Positions 26,721 to 35,075 of a DNA stretch of 57,625 bases are shown piece after piece. Source of the stretch: Porphyromonas gulae DSM 15663 (GTDB lineage: Bacteria > Bacteroidota > Bacteroidia > Bacteroidales > Porphyromonadaceae); assembly GCF_000378065.1 (NCBI RefSeq), contig NZ_KB899161.1:1-57625 (forward strand). Reading direction: 5' to 3'. A program made the position numbers and the translations under genes. The notes beneath the pieces are model-generated. The model was not told where the DNA came from. It did not search any database and saw nothing but the letters and a program-made list of their open reading frames with translations. How positions within the stretch are numbered: position 1 is the stretch's first letter; each line of letters opens with the position of its first letter.

Positions 26721-27293
26721 TCAGTCCGAGATCGGTTCTATCGTACCCGTTTCTTCGACCTCTCTGTATCGTTCGCCCGTCTCAGGACAGACGGCCATCC
26801 CCTTGTCATCGAACGACAAACGGTGACCGACACGGCTTACCCAACCTATTCGGCGGGCAGGATTGCCCACTACCAAGGCATAGGGCGGTACATCTCTAAT
26901 CACCACCGCTCCTGCTCCTACCATCGCATAAGCCCCTATCGTAATACCACAAAGAATAGTGGCGTTGGCTCCGATGGAGACGCCTTCGCGCAAATGAGTG
27001 GAGCGGTATTCGGATTTTCTTTCAATAAAGGCGCGAGGATTGATCACGTTGGTAAATACACAACTCGGTCCGAGGAATACGTAATCTTCGCATACGACAC
27101 CACTATAGAGGGAAACGTTGTTCTGTACCTTACAGCCGCGTCCCAATCGTACCCCCGACATTATAACGACATTCTGCCCGATGTTGCAATTCTCTCCGAC
27201 CTCCGCTCCACCCATCAGGTGAGAGAAGTGCCATACGCGTGTACCTTGGCCAAGCACACAACCGTCTTCTACTATCGCTGTGGGATGAATCAT
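26721..27293 (-). CDS. wbpD: UDP-2-acetamido-3-amino-glucuronate N-acetyltransferase
   Basis: The 190-residue left-handed beta-helix acetyltransferase has repeated hexapeptides (IGQNVVIMSG, VSIGANATILCG, VGAGAVVIRDVPPYALVVGNPAR). It matches WbpD/WlbB, which acetylates the 3-amino group to give UDP-GlcNAc(3NAc)A, used for anionic LPS and its protein linker. The active-site His is probably the one in TRVWHFSH near residue 22. A short C-terminal tail of about 40 residues follows the helix. The start lies 13 bp after the dnaA stop, so it is likely co-transcribed with dnaA, an odd pairing. Confidence 0.88.
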   Translation of the reverse strand: MIHPTAIVEDGCVLGQGTRVWHFSHLMGGAEVGENCNIGQNVVIMSGVRLGRGCKVQNNVSLYSGVVCEDYVFLGPSCVFTNVINPRAFIERKSEYRSTHLREGVSIGANATILCGITIGAYAMVGAGAVVIRDVPPYALVVGNPARRIGWVSRVGHRLSFDDKGMAVCPETGERYREVEETGTIEPISD

Positions 27294-27306
27294 AAAGGCC
27301 TGCGTA

Positions 27307-28728
27307 TCAATTGGCGATCAACTGTTCGGCACGTTCTACCGACGAACGGAACGAGGCATTCATCTCCATCTCGTTCGTCACGCAGCGACAGCCGTGGAGT
27401 ACGGTGGCATGGTTACGCCCACCCATCAGTTCGCCGATAGCCGATAAGGACTGAGCCGTATGCTTCTTGGAGAGGAACATGACCACCTGACGTGCCTGTA
27501 CAATATCCTGCTTCCGGCTCTTGCTTTTCATCTGCTCTATCTGCACCTGAAATACACGGCTGACAGCCTGCTGGATGCACTCGATGGTGACTTCCTTTTT
27601 CTCCAGTCTGACAGCTTGGCGGACAATCCGTTTGGCAAAGGTCAGGTCGATTTCCTTACCCACAACCACCGAATTTGTAATCAAGGATACGAGGGTGCCT
27701 TCCAGTTCACGAACGTTGTCGCAGACATTCTCGGCGATAAAGTTCAGCACCGATTCGTCCAGCCGGACTCCGCTCTGGAGCGTACGCTGCTGGAGTATCT
27801 CGCGACGCAACTTCAAATCCGGACGTTCTATCTTGACACAAGTAGCACCGGCCATACGAGTAACCAACCGCTCCTCCATCCCGTTAAGGTCCACAGGAGG
27901 TTTGTCCGACGTCAGGACTATCTGTTTGCCGAGCATATAGAGGTGATTGAACACTTGGAAGAAAGCCAGTTGTGTTTTCTTCTTGCCGATCAACCATTGG
28001 ATGTCATCGATGATCAGTACATCCACCTGCTGATAGAAGGCGATGAAATCATTGATCGTCCCCATACGGGCTGCCGTAGTGAACTGCATCTCGAACAAAT
28101 GGCTCGATACGTATAGTACTTTCAACCGGGGGTGCATCTCTCTGACACGAAGGCCCAAGGCATGGCACAGATGCGTCTTGCCCACACCGGAAGCTCCATA
28201 TATAAAGAACGGATTCATCGGCGTATTGCCCGGGCTGGCGGCGATGGCTTCAGCCACTGAGCGAGCTACATAGTTGCATTCGCTCTGGTAGAAGTTGCGG
28301 AAATTGAGCCTGCTGTTGAGCTGCGTGTCGAAATCCTGTGCCTCGCTATGCGTAGCCGTACTGGGCATGTGCCTGTGTAGCAAATTGGCATCGAACTGTT
28401 CGGCCGCCTGCCCACCGCCGGCACAACCGGCCAATGTCACCGTGCCGGGATATTTGGGCGAACTGTTGTCCACAAGGGCATTGTACTGTAATGATGCGTT
28501 GGGACCTATGACACGCCCCAGCACCGTACGCAGCTGCTCTACGAAGTTGCCCTCCAAAAACTCACAGAAGAACTGACTCGGCACTTGTAAGGTAAGCGTA
28601 TCGCCCTCAATAGATACCGGCACGATAGGCAAGAACCATGTGCGGTATGCTCGCTCATCTACAATATCCTGAAGGATGCGAAGACACGCGTCCCATATTT
28701 CGTTTACGTCGGTCGAGTGGTAGTTCAT
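27307..28728 (-). CDS. dnaA: Chromosomal replication initiator DnaA
   Basis: DnaA binds origin boxes and melts oriC. The 473-residue protein has the usual four domains. Domain I spans about 1-90, with WDACLRILQDIVDERAYRTWFLPI, and a variable linker follows. The AAA+ domain begins near residue 140 with the Walker A FIYGASGVGKTHLCHALG, the Walker B VLIIDDIQWLIGKK, and sensor motifs. The C-terminal helix-turn-helix domain ends with the box-reading signature IGELMGGRNHATVLHGC. Upstream is a 1.15-kb gene-free region. wbpD follows 13 bp downstream. Confidence 0.97.
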   Translation of the reverse strand: MNYHSTDVNEIWDACLRILQDIVDERAYRTWFLPIVPVSIEGDTLTLQVPSQFFCEFLEGNFVEQLRTVLGRVIGPNASLQYNALVDNSSPKYPGTVTLAGCAGGGQAAEQFDANLLHRHMPSTATHSEAQDFDTQLNSRLNFRNFYQSECNYVARSVAEAIAASPGNTPMNPFFIYGASGVGKTHLCHALGLRVREMHPRLKVLYVSSHLFEMQFTTAARMGTINDFIAFYQQVDVLIIDDIQWLIGKKKTQLAFFQVFNHLYMLGKQIVLTSDKPPVDLNGMEERLVTRMAGATCVKIERPDLKLRREILQQRTLQSGVRLDESVLNFIAENVCDNVRELEGTLVSLITNSVVVGKEIDLTFAKRIVRQAVRLEKKEVTIECIQQAVSRVFQVQIEQMKSKSRKQDIVQARQVVMFLSKKHTAQSLSAIGELMGGRNHATVLHGCRCVTNEMEMNASFRSSVERAEQLIAN

Positions 28729-28778
28729 CTAAAAATTATCATTTTGGGAGCGGTTATTCATTGCTCCTTTAGGGATAG

Positions 28779-28809
28779 CAAAGGTTCAAACAAAAGAGCA
28801 AAAAAACAA
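28779..28809 (-). promoter_or_regulatory. Putative dnaA promoter
   Basis: On the minus strand, TTG (28807-28809), a 20-bp spacer and AACCTTTG (28779-28786, one base off TAnnTTTG) lie about 50 bp before the dnaA ATG. Confidence 0.4.
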
Positions 28810-28910
28810 TCGGCAAAAAGTGTAGTATAATTCAGAAGAACTGTATCTATATTGTTTTCAGGCGGTTATAACCCCGAGATATAAACAACGAACGAAATAC
28901 CTGTATACTT

Positions 28911-28931
28911 CTGTTTTTCAGGATATTGCGG
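28911..28931 (-). repeat. Dispersed repeat fragment, copy D
   Basis: TTTTTCAGGAT followed by GCGG matches the reverse complement of the first third of the repeat at 21660-21727. Only the 5' part of the element is present. Confidence 0.45.
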
Positions 28932-29294
28932 TCTTTTCGACTGATGAATAATGGAGTTATCAACAACCAAGCTGCATGCCCGATTTGTTTGTGTACAAAG
29001 AGGTTGCGAGCCAAGAGCGAAAAATTTTTCAACAGTGCTTTTATTTACAATGAATCGAAATAAGGGAAATACGTAGTCCCCCCCTAAAATTGAGTACAGA
29101 CTGTGGAAAAATGGCATCTTCGGATACCTATCTTCGCATCTCGGTACAGATGTGTCCGACCAGGAACAAAAATATCATAGACCGAGGAATCCCGAAAACA
29201 TCCTGCACGGGAGATCCATATCTTTTGAAATTCGATGTGTAAGGTACCGAAAGGGAAATTTCATTGACGCTCCTTGCACATGCTAAAAAATCGC

Positions 29295-29363
29295 GCGGTT
29301 TATCACGCCGAAAAACGCGGTCTGAGAATTTTTTCGTTTTGCTTCGGGAATGAAAAAATTCTT
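29295..29363 (+). repeat. Dispersed ~68-bp intergenic repeat, copy B
   Basis: It starts GCGGTTTATCACGCCGAAAA and ends CGGGAATG-AAAAAATTCT, aligning over its full length with the copy at 21660-21727. Its 3' half forms a perfect 11-bp hairpin (29325-29335 with 29352-29362). Confidence 0.6.
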
Positions 29364-29730
29364 TATAGGAACAATTAGAGAAAAGGGTATTAGGGTGAGG
29401 ATTAAAGGTAAGTAGGTGGAAATGAGAGAGATTTGCAGTGTTTATTAACACTTTGCACAGAGGGTTAAAATGCAGAAGATGTGGATTTGTGTAGAATCCC
29501 GTTACCAAATCGTTAGCCTATTCCTCGAATGGTAACGAAGAGGCAGGAGGAGGTAACTGACGGAAGAGTATTCGGCATCTCTCCGTTCCTTTATTGCGGT
29601 GCTTATGCTTTGTATTACAATGTTTTGCATAGCTGAAAACGCTTCGGTAACGGGTAACTTTGCCCATAAAAACAGAAGCGTATGCAAAGAGACAAATTCA
29701 AGGTGTTGCTCTACCTGAAAAAGAGCGGAA

Positions 29731-29771
29731 CGAATTTTTTTTGCGCGAGTTTTTCAGGATTTACGAACCGC
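29731..29771 (-). repeat. Dispersed repeat, copy C (partial)
   Basis: On the minus strand this reads GCGGTTCGTAAATCCTGAAA with a GCGC-A/T-rich tail. It is the same 23 leading bases as copy A and close to it up to base 41. It interrupts the integrase-like frame. Confidence 0.7.
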
Positions 29772-29844
29772 ACTCTGTGGGATTCCAGCGCGAGTTTTGT
29801 GGGAGATTTCTCCGCCGGTGAAAATCGTCGGCCCTCGTTTTTGC

Positions 29845-29852
29845 TATCTTTG
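29845..29852 (+). promoter_or_regulatory. Putative -7 element for the DUF4494-yggS pair
   Basis: TATCTTTG fits TAnnTTTG and lies 31 bp before the DUF4494 start. The upstream TTG element is not evident. Confidence 0.45.
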
Positions 29853-29883
29853 CCATTCAATAAATCTTAGTTTCGTATAGATT

Positions 29884-30327
29884 ATGGCTGCATGGTTCGA
29901 ATGCAAGGTCACCTATGAGAAGGTGGCCGATAATGGAATGCCTAAGAAGGTGGTGGAGAGCTATTTGGTGGATGCCGATTCTTTCACGTTGGCAGAGGCC
30001 AAGATGATAGAGGAGATCACCCCTTTCGTCAGTATGGGAGAGTTCAACATCAGTAATATTCGCAAGGTAAACTATGCCGAACTTTTCCTCAATGAGGATG
30101 ATAAATGCGATCGCTACTATCGTTGCAAAGTGCTGTATGTGACGATCGATGAGAAGAACGGGGTGGAGAAGAAGACGCCTGCGTTCATGCTCGTCAAGTC
30201 GGACAGCTTGCCCAATGCGGTGGCAGAGCTGGAAAAGCAGATGGGCAAGGGATTGGCCGACTATGAGATCGCATCGGTGTCGGAGACTGCCCTGATGGAT
30301 GTTTTCCAATACATGCCGGCGAAATGA
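29884..30327 (+). CDS. DUF4494 domain protein
   Basis: The 147-residue protein matches the DUF4494 family, a Bacteroidetes-restricted group with no known function. Characteristic parts are WFECKVTYEKV at the start, ESYLVDADSFTLAEAK near residue 25, ISNIRKVNYAELFLNE, and KVLYVTIDEKNGVEKKTP. It has no signal peptide or membrane segment and looks cytoplasmic, mixed alpha/beta. The last four bases overlap the yggS start (ATGA at 30324-30327), so the two are translationally coupled. A role connected to PLP handling is only suggested by this pairing. Confidence 0.8.
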   Translation: MAAWFECKVTYEKVADNGMPKKVVESYLVDADSFTLAEAKMIEEITPFVSMGEFNISNIRKVNYAELFLNEDDKCDRYYRCKVLYVTIDEKNGVEKKTPAFMLVKSDSLPNAVAELEKQMGKGLADYEIASVSETALMDVFQYMPAK

Positions 30328-30998
30328 CGCTCATTGCCGATCGTTTAGGCCCCGTTCTCCGCTCACTGCCACAAGGCGTGCGGCTGGCGGCTGTTTCCAA
30401 GTTCCATCCCGTGGAAGAACTCATGGAGGCTTATGAGGCCGGCCAAAGGATTTTCGCCGAGAGTCGGGTGCAGGAACTGATGAGCAAAGTGGGAGCGATG
30501 CCTGATGACGTGGAGTGGCATTTCATCGGGCCGCTACAGACAAACAAGGTGAAGTACATCGTCCCTTTCATCTCGATGATCCAGAGCGTTTCCTCTCTGA
30601 GGCTCTTCGACGAAATCAGCCGTCAGGCATCGAAGGTGGGGCGTACCGTGCCGGTATTGCTGGAAGTGCATATCGCATCGGAGGAAACAAAGAGCGGTTT
30701 CACGCCGGAGGAATTGCCACAAGTCCTCGAGACTATTTTGGCTCGTGGATCCGATACCGGAGTCCGGATTGCCGGTCTGATGGGGATGGCTACATTCACC
30801 GACGACAGGGAGCAGATTCGCAGAGAGTTTCATCGGTTGGCATCGCTTTTCAGGGAGATGAAAGAGCGTTTCTTCTCCGATTCCGCCGATTTTTGCGAAC
30901 TTTCGATGGGAATGAGCGGCGATTATGAGCTGGCAATCGAAGAGGGAAGCACCATCGTTCGTATCGGAACCACTATCTTCGGCGAACGACGCTATTGA
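30324..30998 (+). CDS. yggS: YggS family pyridoxal phosphate homeostasis protein
   Basis: The 224-residue single-domain TIM-barrel protein carries PLP on the lysine in AAVSKFHPVEEL (near residue 26) without any known catalytic turnover; the family buffers PLP and affects amino-acid balance. Other marks are GQRIFAESRVQEL, WHFIGPLQTNKVKY, IAGLMGMATFTDD and the C-terminal LSMGMSGDYELAIEEGSTIVRIGTTIFGER. It is coupled to the DUF4494 gene by a 4-bp overlap. Confidence 0.95.
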   Translation: MTLIADRLGPVLRSLPQGVRLAAVSKFHPVEELMEAYEAGQRIFAESRVQELMSKVGAMPDDVEWHFIGPLQTNKVKYIVPFISMIQSVSSLRLFDEISRQASKVGRTVPVLLEVHIASEETKSGFTPEELPQVLETILARGSDTGVRIAGLMGMATFTDDREQIRREFHRLASLFREMKERFFSDSADFCELSMGMSGDYELAIEEGSTIVRIGTTIFGERRY

Positions 30999-31076
30999 AA
31001 AGGGCATAGGTTTCGCTCCGGAAGGGAAGAGCCGGGGCTATGCTCTCATACGTTTCTGTCGGTTTTTTGACTCTTT

Positions 31077-32057
31077 ATGACTCGGATGTTTGCCGTGGCG
31101 ATTCGGCAAATGGATTCGATGAAGTTTTTTATCTCAAAATATTCTTTTATGACTGTTCCGCTAAAGGTATTCTCTATCAAAGAGCTTGCGAGCTACTTCG
31201 GAGGCAAAATGAATACATTGGGAGACCGGGTTTTGCTGAGCAATGAGAAGCGATCGCTCCAAGAAGTAGCTATGTCTGTACCGTTTCTGGTTGAATCCAT
31301 GCTCTTTTCTATTTGCACGAGGGGCTATATGCGACTTATGGTCGACTCGCGAGAGATCGAGCTGCACGAGGGTGAGCTATTGGTCGTCATGCCTCGGAAA
31401 ACGATAGAGGTGATCGAGTCCGGTCGCTTTCGTGCTCGTCATTTATGTTTGGACAAGGAGATTCTTTCTTTGTCGGCGGTCAGAGTCGGCAGTTTTATTT
31501 CCATCGTCAATAAACTACACAGCAATGAGCTCTTTCGCCTTGACCCGATGCAACACGCATTCCTCATGGCTACGATGGATCTGATCGAAAACACGTTGCA
31601 AAACCGGAGGCTTCATCAGGAAGAGATCGTCACCCACCAGATCAGCTCTCTCTTCCTATTTCTGGACGATCTGATCGTTGATGGCACCGAAACCGACTGC
31701 AAGCATAGCAGATCTGAAACCATCTGTCGCAATTTTCTGCTTCTCGTCTCCGAACATCACAAAGAGGAGCATGCCGTCAAGTTCTATGCGGACAAACTCT
31801 GCCTCAGTCCCAAGCACTTGGCGCTGACGATAAAAAGCGTCATGGGGCAGTCTGCCTCCAAAGTGATCAACAACTTCATCGTCCAGCAGGCCAAGTCGCT
31901 GCTGCGTTATACGGATAAGACGATTCAGGAGATCGGCTATGAGCTGAATTTCTCCACACAGTCCTTTTTCGGCAAGTATTTCAAGCAGCATACCGGTATG
32001 AGCCCGGGCGAATACCGCAGTCGGGAGGGCCGAGCCACGCAGCCCGAAGAGGACTGA
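31077..32057 (+). CDS. AraC family transcriptional regulator
   Basis: A regulator of up to 326 residues. The N-terminal part is a cupin-like sensing domain (ELHEGELLVVMPRKTIEV near residue 105). The C-terminal 100 residues contain the double helix-turn-helix of AraC/XylS proteins, with DKLCLSPKHLALTIKSVMGQSASKVINNFI and IQEIGYELNFSTQSFFGKYFKQHTGMSPGEYR. Effector and targets are unknown. Starts at 31077, 31119 and 31149 are all possible; I kept the first because a TACGTTTC -7-like sequence at about 31049 fits it, although homologues often begin near the third. It is convergent with gapA. Confidence 0.85.
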   Translation: MTRMFAVAIRQMDSMKFFISKYSFMTVPLKVFSIKELASYFGGKMNTLGDRVLLSNEKRSLQEVAMSVPFLVESMLFSICTRGYMRLMVDSREIELHEGELLVVMPRKTIEVIESGRFRARHLCLDKEILSLSAVRVGSFISIVNKLHSNELFRLDPMQHAFLMATMDLIENTLQNRRLHQEEIVTHQISSLFLFLDDLIVDGTETDCKHSRSETICRNFLLLVSEHHKEEHAVKFYADKLCLSPKHLALTIKSVMGQSASKVINNFIVQQAKSLLRYTDKTIQEIGYELNFSTQSFFGKYFKQHTGMSPGEYRSREGRATQPEED

Positions 32058-32147
32058 CGGGAGTATCCGAATCAAGCGACATACAGCCATCCGATGATGT
32101 CGGAGGATGGAGGATGGTTGTTGCCGGATCATAGTCCGGAAAAGAAT

Positions 32148-32219
32148 ACGGGGCTGTACCCGGATAATTCCTTCGGCACAGCCCCCGTGAGAGGTGATCC
32201 AAGATCCGTTAGGATCTTG
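32148..32219. terminator. Two hairpins between the AraC gene and gapA
   Basis: CAAGATCC-GTTA-GGATCTTG (32200-32219) is a perfect 8-bp stem, and ACGGGGCTGT (32148-32157) pairs with ACAGCCCCCGT (32178-32188, one bulge). On the minus strand the second is followed by ATTCTTTTCC, so the pair probably ends gapA, and perhaps the AraC gene too. Confidence 0.6.
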
Positions 32220-32229
32220 TCCAATTTTC

Positions 32230-33264
<1,035 letters not shown>

Positions 33265-33353
33265 TTATTGTTTTGTCCGGAATACTGCGTTTCCCTCCGA
33301 AAAGAGCTTCTAAGTAATTCTTCCCGATAGATACCGTTCCGGTGACCTTGCTA

Positions 33354-33361
33354 CAAAAGTA
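33354..33361 (-). promoter_or_regulatory. Putative -7 element for gapA
   Basis: On the minus strand this reads TACTTTTG, an exact TAnnTTTG match about 120 bp upstream of the gapA start. No TTG lies at the ideal spacing. Confidence 0.4.
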
Positions 33362-33660
33362 AGGAAGATAATCCACAAATAGCTGATTTTCTTACACAAA
33401 AACATTTTTCTCGCGCCATAAGTCCTTGTATTCTTCGGGTATTTGCGAGCTACCTTGTCGCGACCGCATCGCCTCTTATTCGTTGATAGGATGGCTTCTC
33501 TTCGGCTTGCACTTATGGGCGAGGAGCCTTTGGCCGTTGGTGCCGATCCGGAGAATAGCGATGCTGCATTCGTTCCTTTAGGCACGAATCGGGTGCTATA
33601 CTTTTCTGTGCCAGCCTTTTTCTCTTCTCTGTTATTATAATCTCTTCGCTCTCTTTTCCT

Positions 33661-33668
33661 TACTTTTG
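33661..33668 (+). promoter_or_regulatory. Putative -7 element for the NtrC-type operon
   Basis: TACTTTTG matches TAnnTTTG and lies 48 bp before the regulator's ATG. No TTG element is visible at the expected spacing. Confidence 0.4.
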
Positions 33669-33715
33669 TTTCCGTTCCACGGCGGAATTGTTCAAGAGAG
33701 TAAGATTTGTACACA

Positions 33716-35065
33716 ATGAAGAAGAGCGGAAGTATCATCGTAGTAGATGACAATAAACATGTGCTGACAGCTTTGAAGTTGCTCCTGACGGGGAGTTTCG
33801 AGACCGTGACGCTCCTGCCTTCTCCCAAGACACTGCTTTCCACTATCGTGGAGGTGCATCCGGATGTACTCCTGCTGGATATGAATTTTTCTACCGGTAT
33901 CAACACGGGCAATGAGGGATTATATTGGCTGGATCAGGTCCGTGGCCGTTTCCCGGATCTTCCTGTGGTGCTCTTTACTGCTTATGCGGATATCCGTTTG
34001 GCAGTGGATGCCTTGAAGCGTGGAGCAAGCGATTTCGTCGTCAAGCCATGGAATAACGCCGAGCTGTTGGAGTCGCTTCGTGTGGCGATGAATAAGGCCG
34101 CAAACTCTCATGTGACGGCTACACCTAAAGAAGACGATTCGGTATTTCTCGGCAAAAGCAAGGCTATGCGTGAGGTGTTGGAGCTGGCCGATCGTATCGG
34201 CGATACCACTGCCCATGTCCTCATTACGGGTGAGAATGGTACCGGCAAGGGCGTTTTAGCCGAGTATATCCATGCCCGTTCTCCTCGTAGCCGTCAGCCG
34301 ATGCTGACCGTGGATATGGGGGCTTTGAGCGAGACGCTGTTCGAGAGTGAACTGTTCGGCCATGTGAAAGGGGCCTTTACCGATGCCAAAAGTGACCGTG
34401 CCGGCAAGTTCGAGACAGCATCCGGCGGCACGATCTTTATGGACGAGATAGGCAACCTGAGCCTTGCCCTGCAAGCCAAGTTGTTGGCTGTGCTCCAGCA
34501 AAAAGTGGTGACTCGTGTGGGCAGCAATACGCCGATTCCCGTGGATGTTCGTATCATTTCTGCCACGAATAGCGATTTGCCTCTCTCCGTGGCAGAGGGC
34601 CGGTTTCGAGAAGATTTGCTTTATCGTCTCAATACGATTCATATCGAGATGCCACCGCTACGTCGTCGCAGGGAAGATATAGTACCGATGGCCGTTTTCT
34701 TCCTGCATCGTTATGCACGACAGTACGGCAAAGAGGTGTCGGCATTGACTCCCGAAGCAGAGATTTTACTCTCCGACTATCCGTGGCCGGGCAACGTGCG
34801 TGAACTACAGCATTGCATAGAGAAGGCTGTGATTCTTAGCCGTAGCAGCAGCCTCTCTGCAGCTGACCTGTCGTTGCCGAAGTCGATCGATGCTCATCCG
34901 ACTGCTACCGCTGTAGCAAGTACTCCTCAGACCTTGGATGAAATGGAAAAGACCGCTATCGAGCAAGCCTTGGCACGAAACGGCAGCAACCTTTCGAACG
35001 CGGCAAGGGAATTAGGTATCAGCCGTCAGACTCTGTATAATAAGATGAAACGCTACGGCCTGTAG
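33716..35065 (+). CDS. Sigma-54-dependent response regulator (NtrC family)
   Basis: The 449-residue regulator has a receiver domain (1-125: VVDDNKHVL, phospho-acceptor Asp in LLLDMNF, KPWNNAEL). A sigma-54 AAA+ domain follows, with ITGENGTGKGVLAEYIHARSPR (Walker A) and GTIFMDEIGNLSLALQAKLL (Walker B). The sigma-54 contact loop reads GAFTDA instead of GAFTGA. The Fis-type DNA-binding helix-turn-helix is at the C-terminus (NLSNAARELGISRQTLYNKMKRYGL). I start at the ATG at 33716; the frame begins nine bases earlier at a TTG. The histidine kinase gene follows after 10 bp. Confidence 0.93.
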   Translation: MKKSGSIIVVDDNKHVLTALKLLLTGSFETVTLLPSPKTLLSTIVEVHPDVLLLDMNFSTGINTGNEGLYWLDQVRGRFPDLPVVLFTAYADIRLAVDALKRGASDFVVKPWNNAELLESLRVAMNKAANSHVTATPKEDDSVFLGKSKAMREVLELADRIGDTTAHVLITGENGTGKGVLAEYIHARSPRSRQPMLTVDMGALSETLFESELFGHVKGAFTDAKSDRAGKFETASGGTIFMDEIGNLSLALQAKLLAVLQQKVVTRVGSNTPIPVDVRIISATNSDLPLSVAEGRFREDLLYRLNTIHIEMPPLRRRREDIVPMAVFFLHRYARQYGKEVSALTPEAEILLSDYPWPGNVRELQHCIEKAVILSRSSSLSAADLSLPKSIDAHPTATAVASTPQTLDEMEKTAIEQALARNGSNLSNAARELGISRQTLYNKMKRYGL

Positions 35066-35075
35066 CCTCTCTTCT

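Larger units (their letters stand above)
29682..29870 (+). pseudogene. Probable N-terminal remnant of a Bacteroidetes tyrosine recombinase
   Basis: The 62-residue frame begins MQRDKFKVLLYLKKSGTN. This resembles the first strand of Bacteroidetes phage-type integrases, which start with F-x-V-x-F/Y-Y-L-K-R/K. The similarity ends abruptly at codon 18, where dispersed repeat copy C (29731-29771) begins; the rest is low-quality sequence up to the next gene. A TAACTTTG -7 element lies at 29655-29662, 20 bp upstream. The likely history is loss of the integrase body with the repeat at the break. The identification rests on a short stretch only. Confidence 0.4.
28729..29883. other. Gene-free AT-rich region upstream of dnaA, candidate oriC
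   Basis: This 1155-bp stretch next to dnaA contains DnaA-box-like sites one base from TTATCCACA: TTATCAACA at 28957-28965 and, on the minus strand, TTTTCCACA at 29102-29110. Weaker ones lie at 29442-29450 and 29480-29488. It also has dispersed repeats (28911-28931, 29295-29363, 29731-29771), an inverted repeat (29325-29335 with 29352-29362) and an integrase remnant at 29682. The 126-residue minus-strand frame at 29128-29508 looks like chance. Position and base composition suggest the origin, but the boxes are few and imperfect. Confidence 0.4.

Noticed and set aside
29128-29508. 126-residue minus-strand frame upstream of dnaA
   Set aside because: No domain, no promoter, and it runs over the dispersed repeat copy B; probably a chance frame.
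33443-33640. 65-residue frame between gapA and the regulator
   Set aside because: It lies in a divergent promoter region and shows no features of a real gene.
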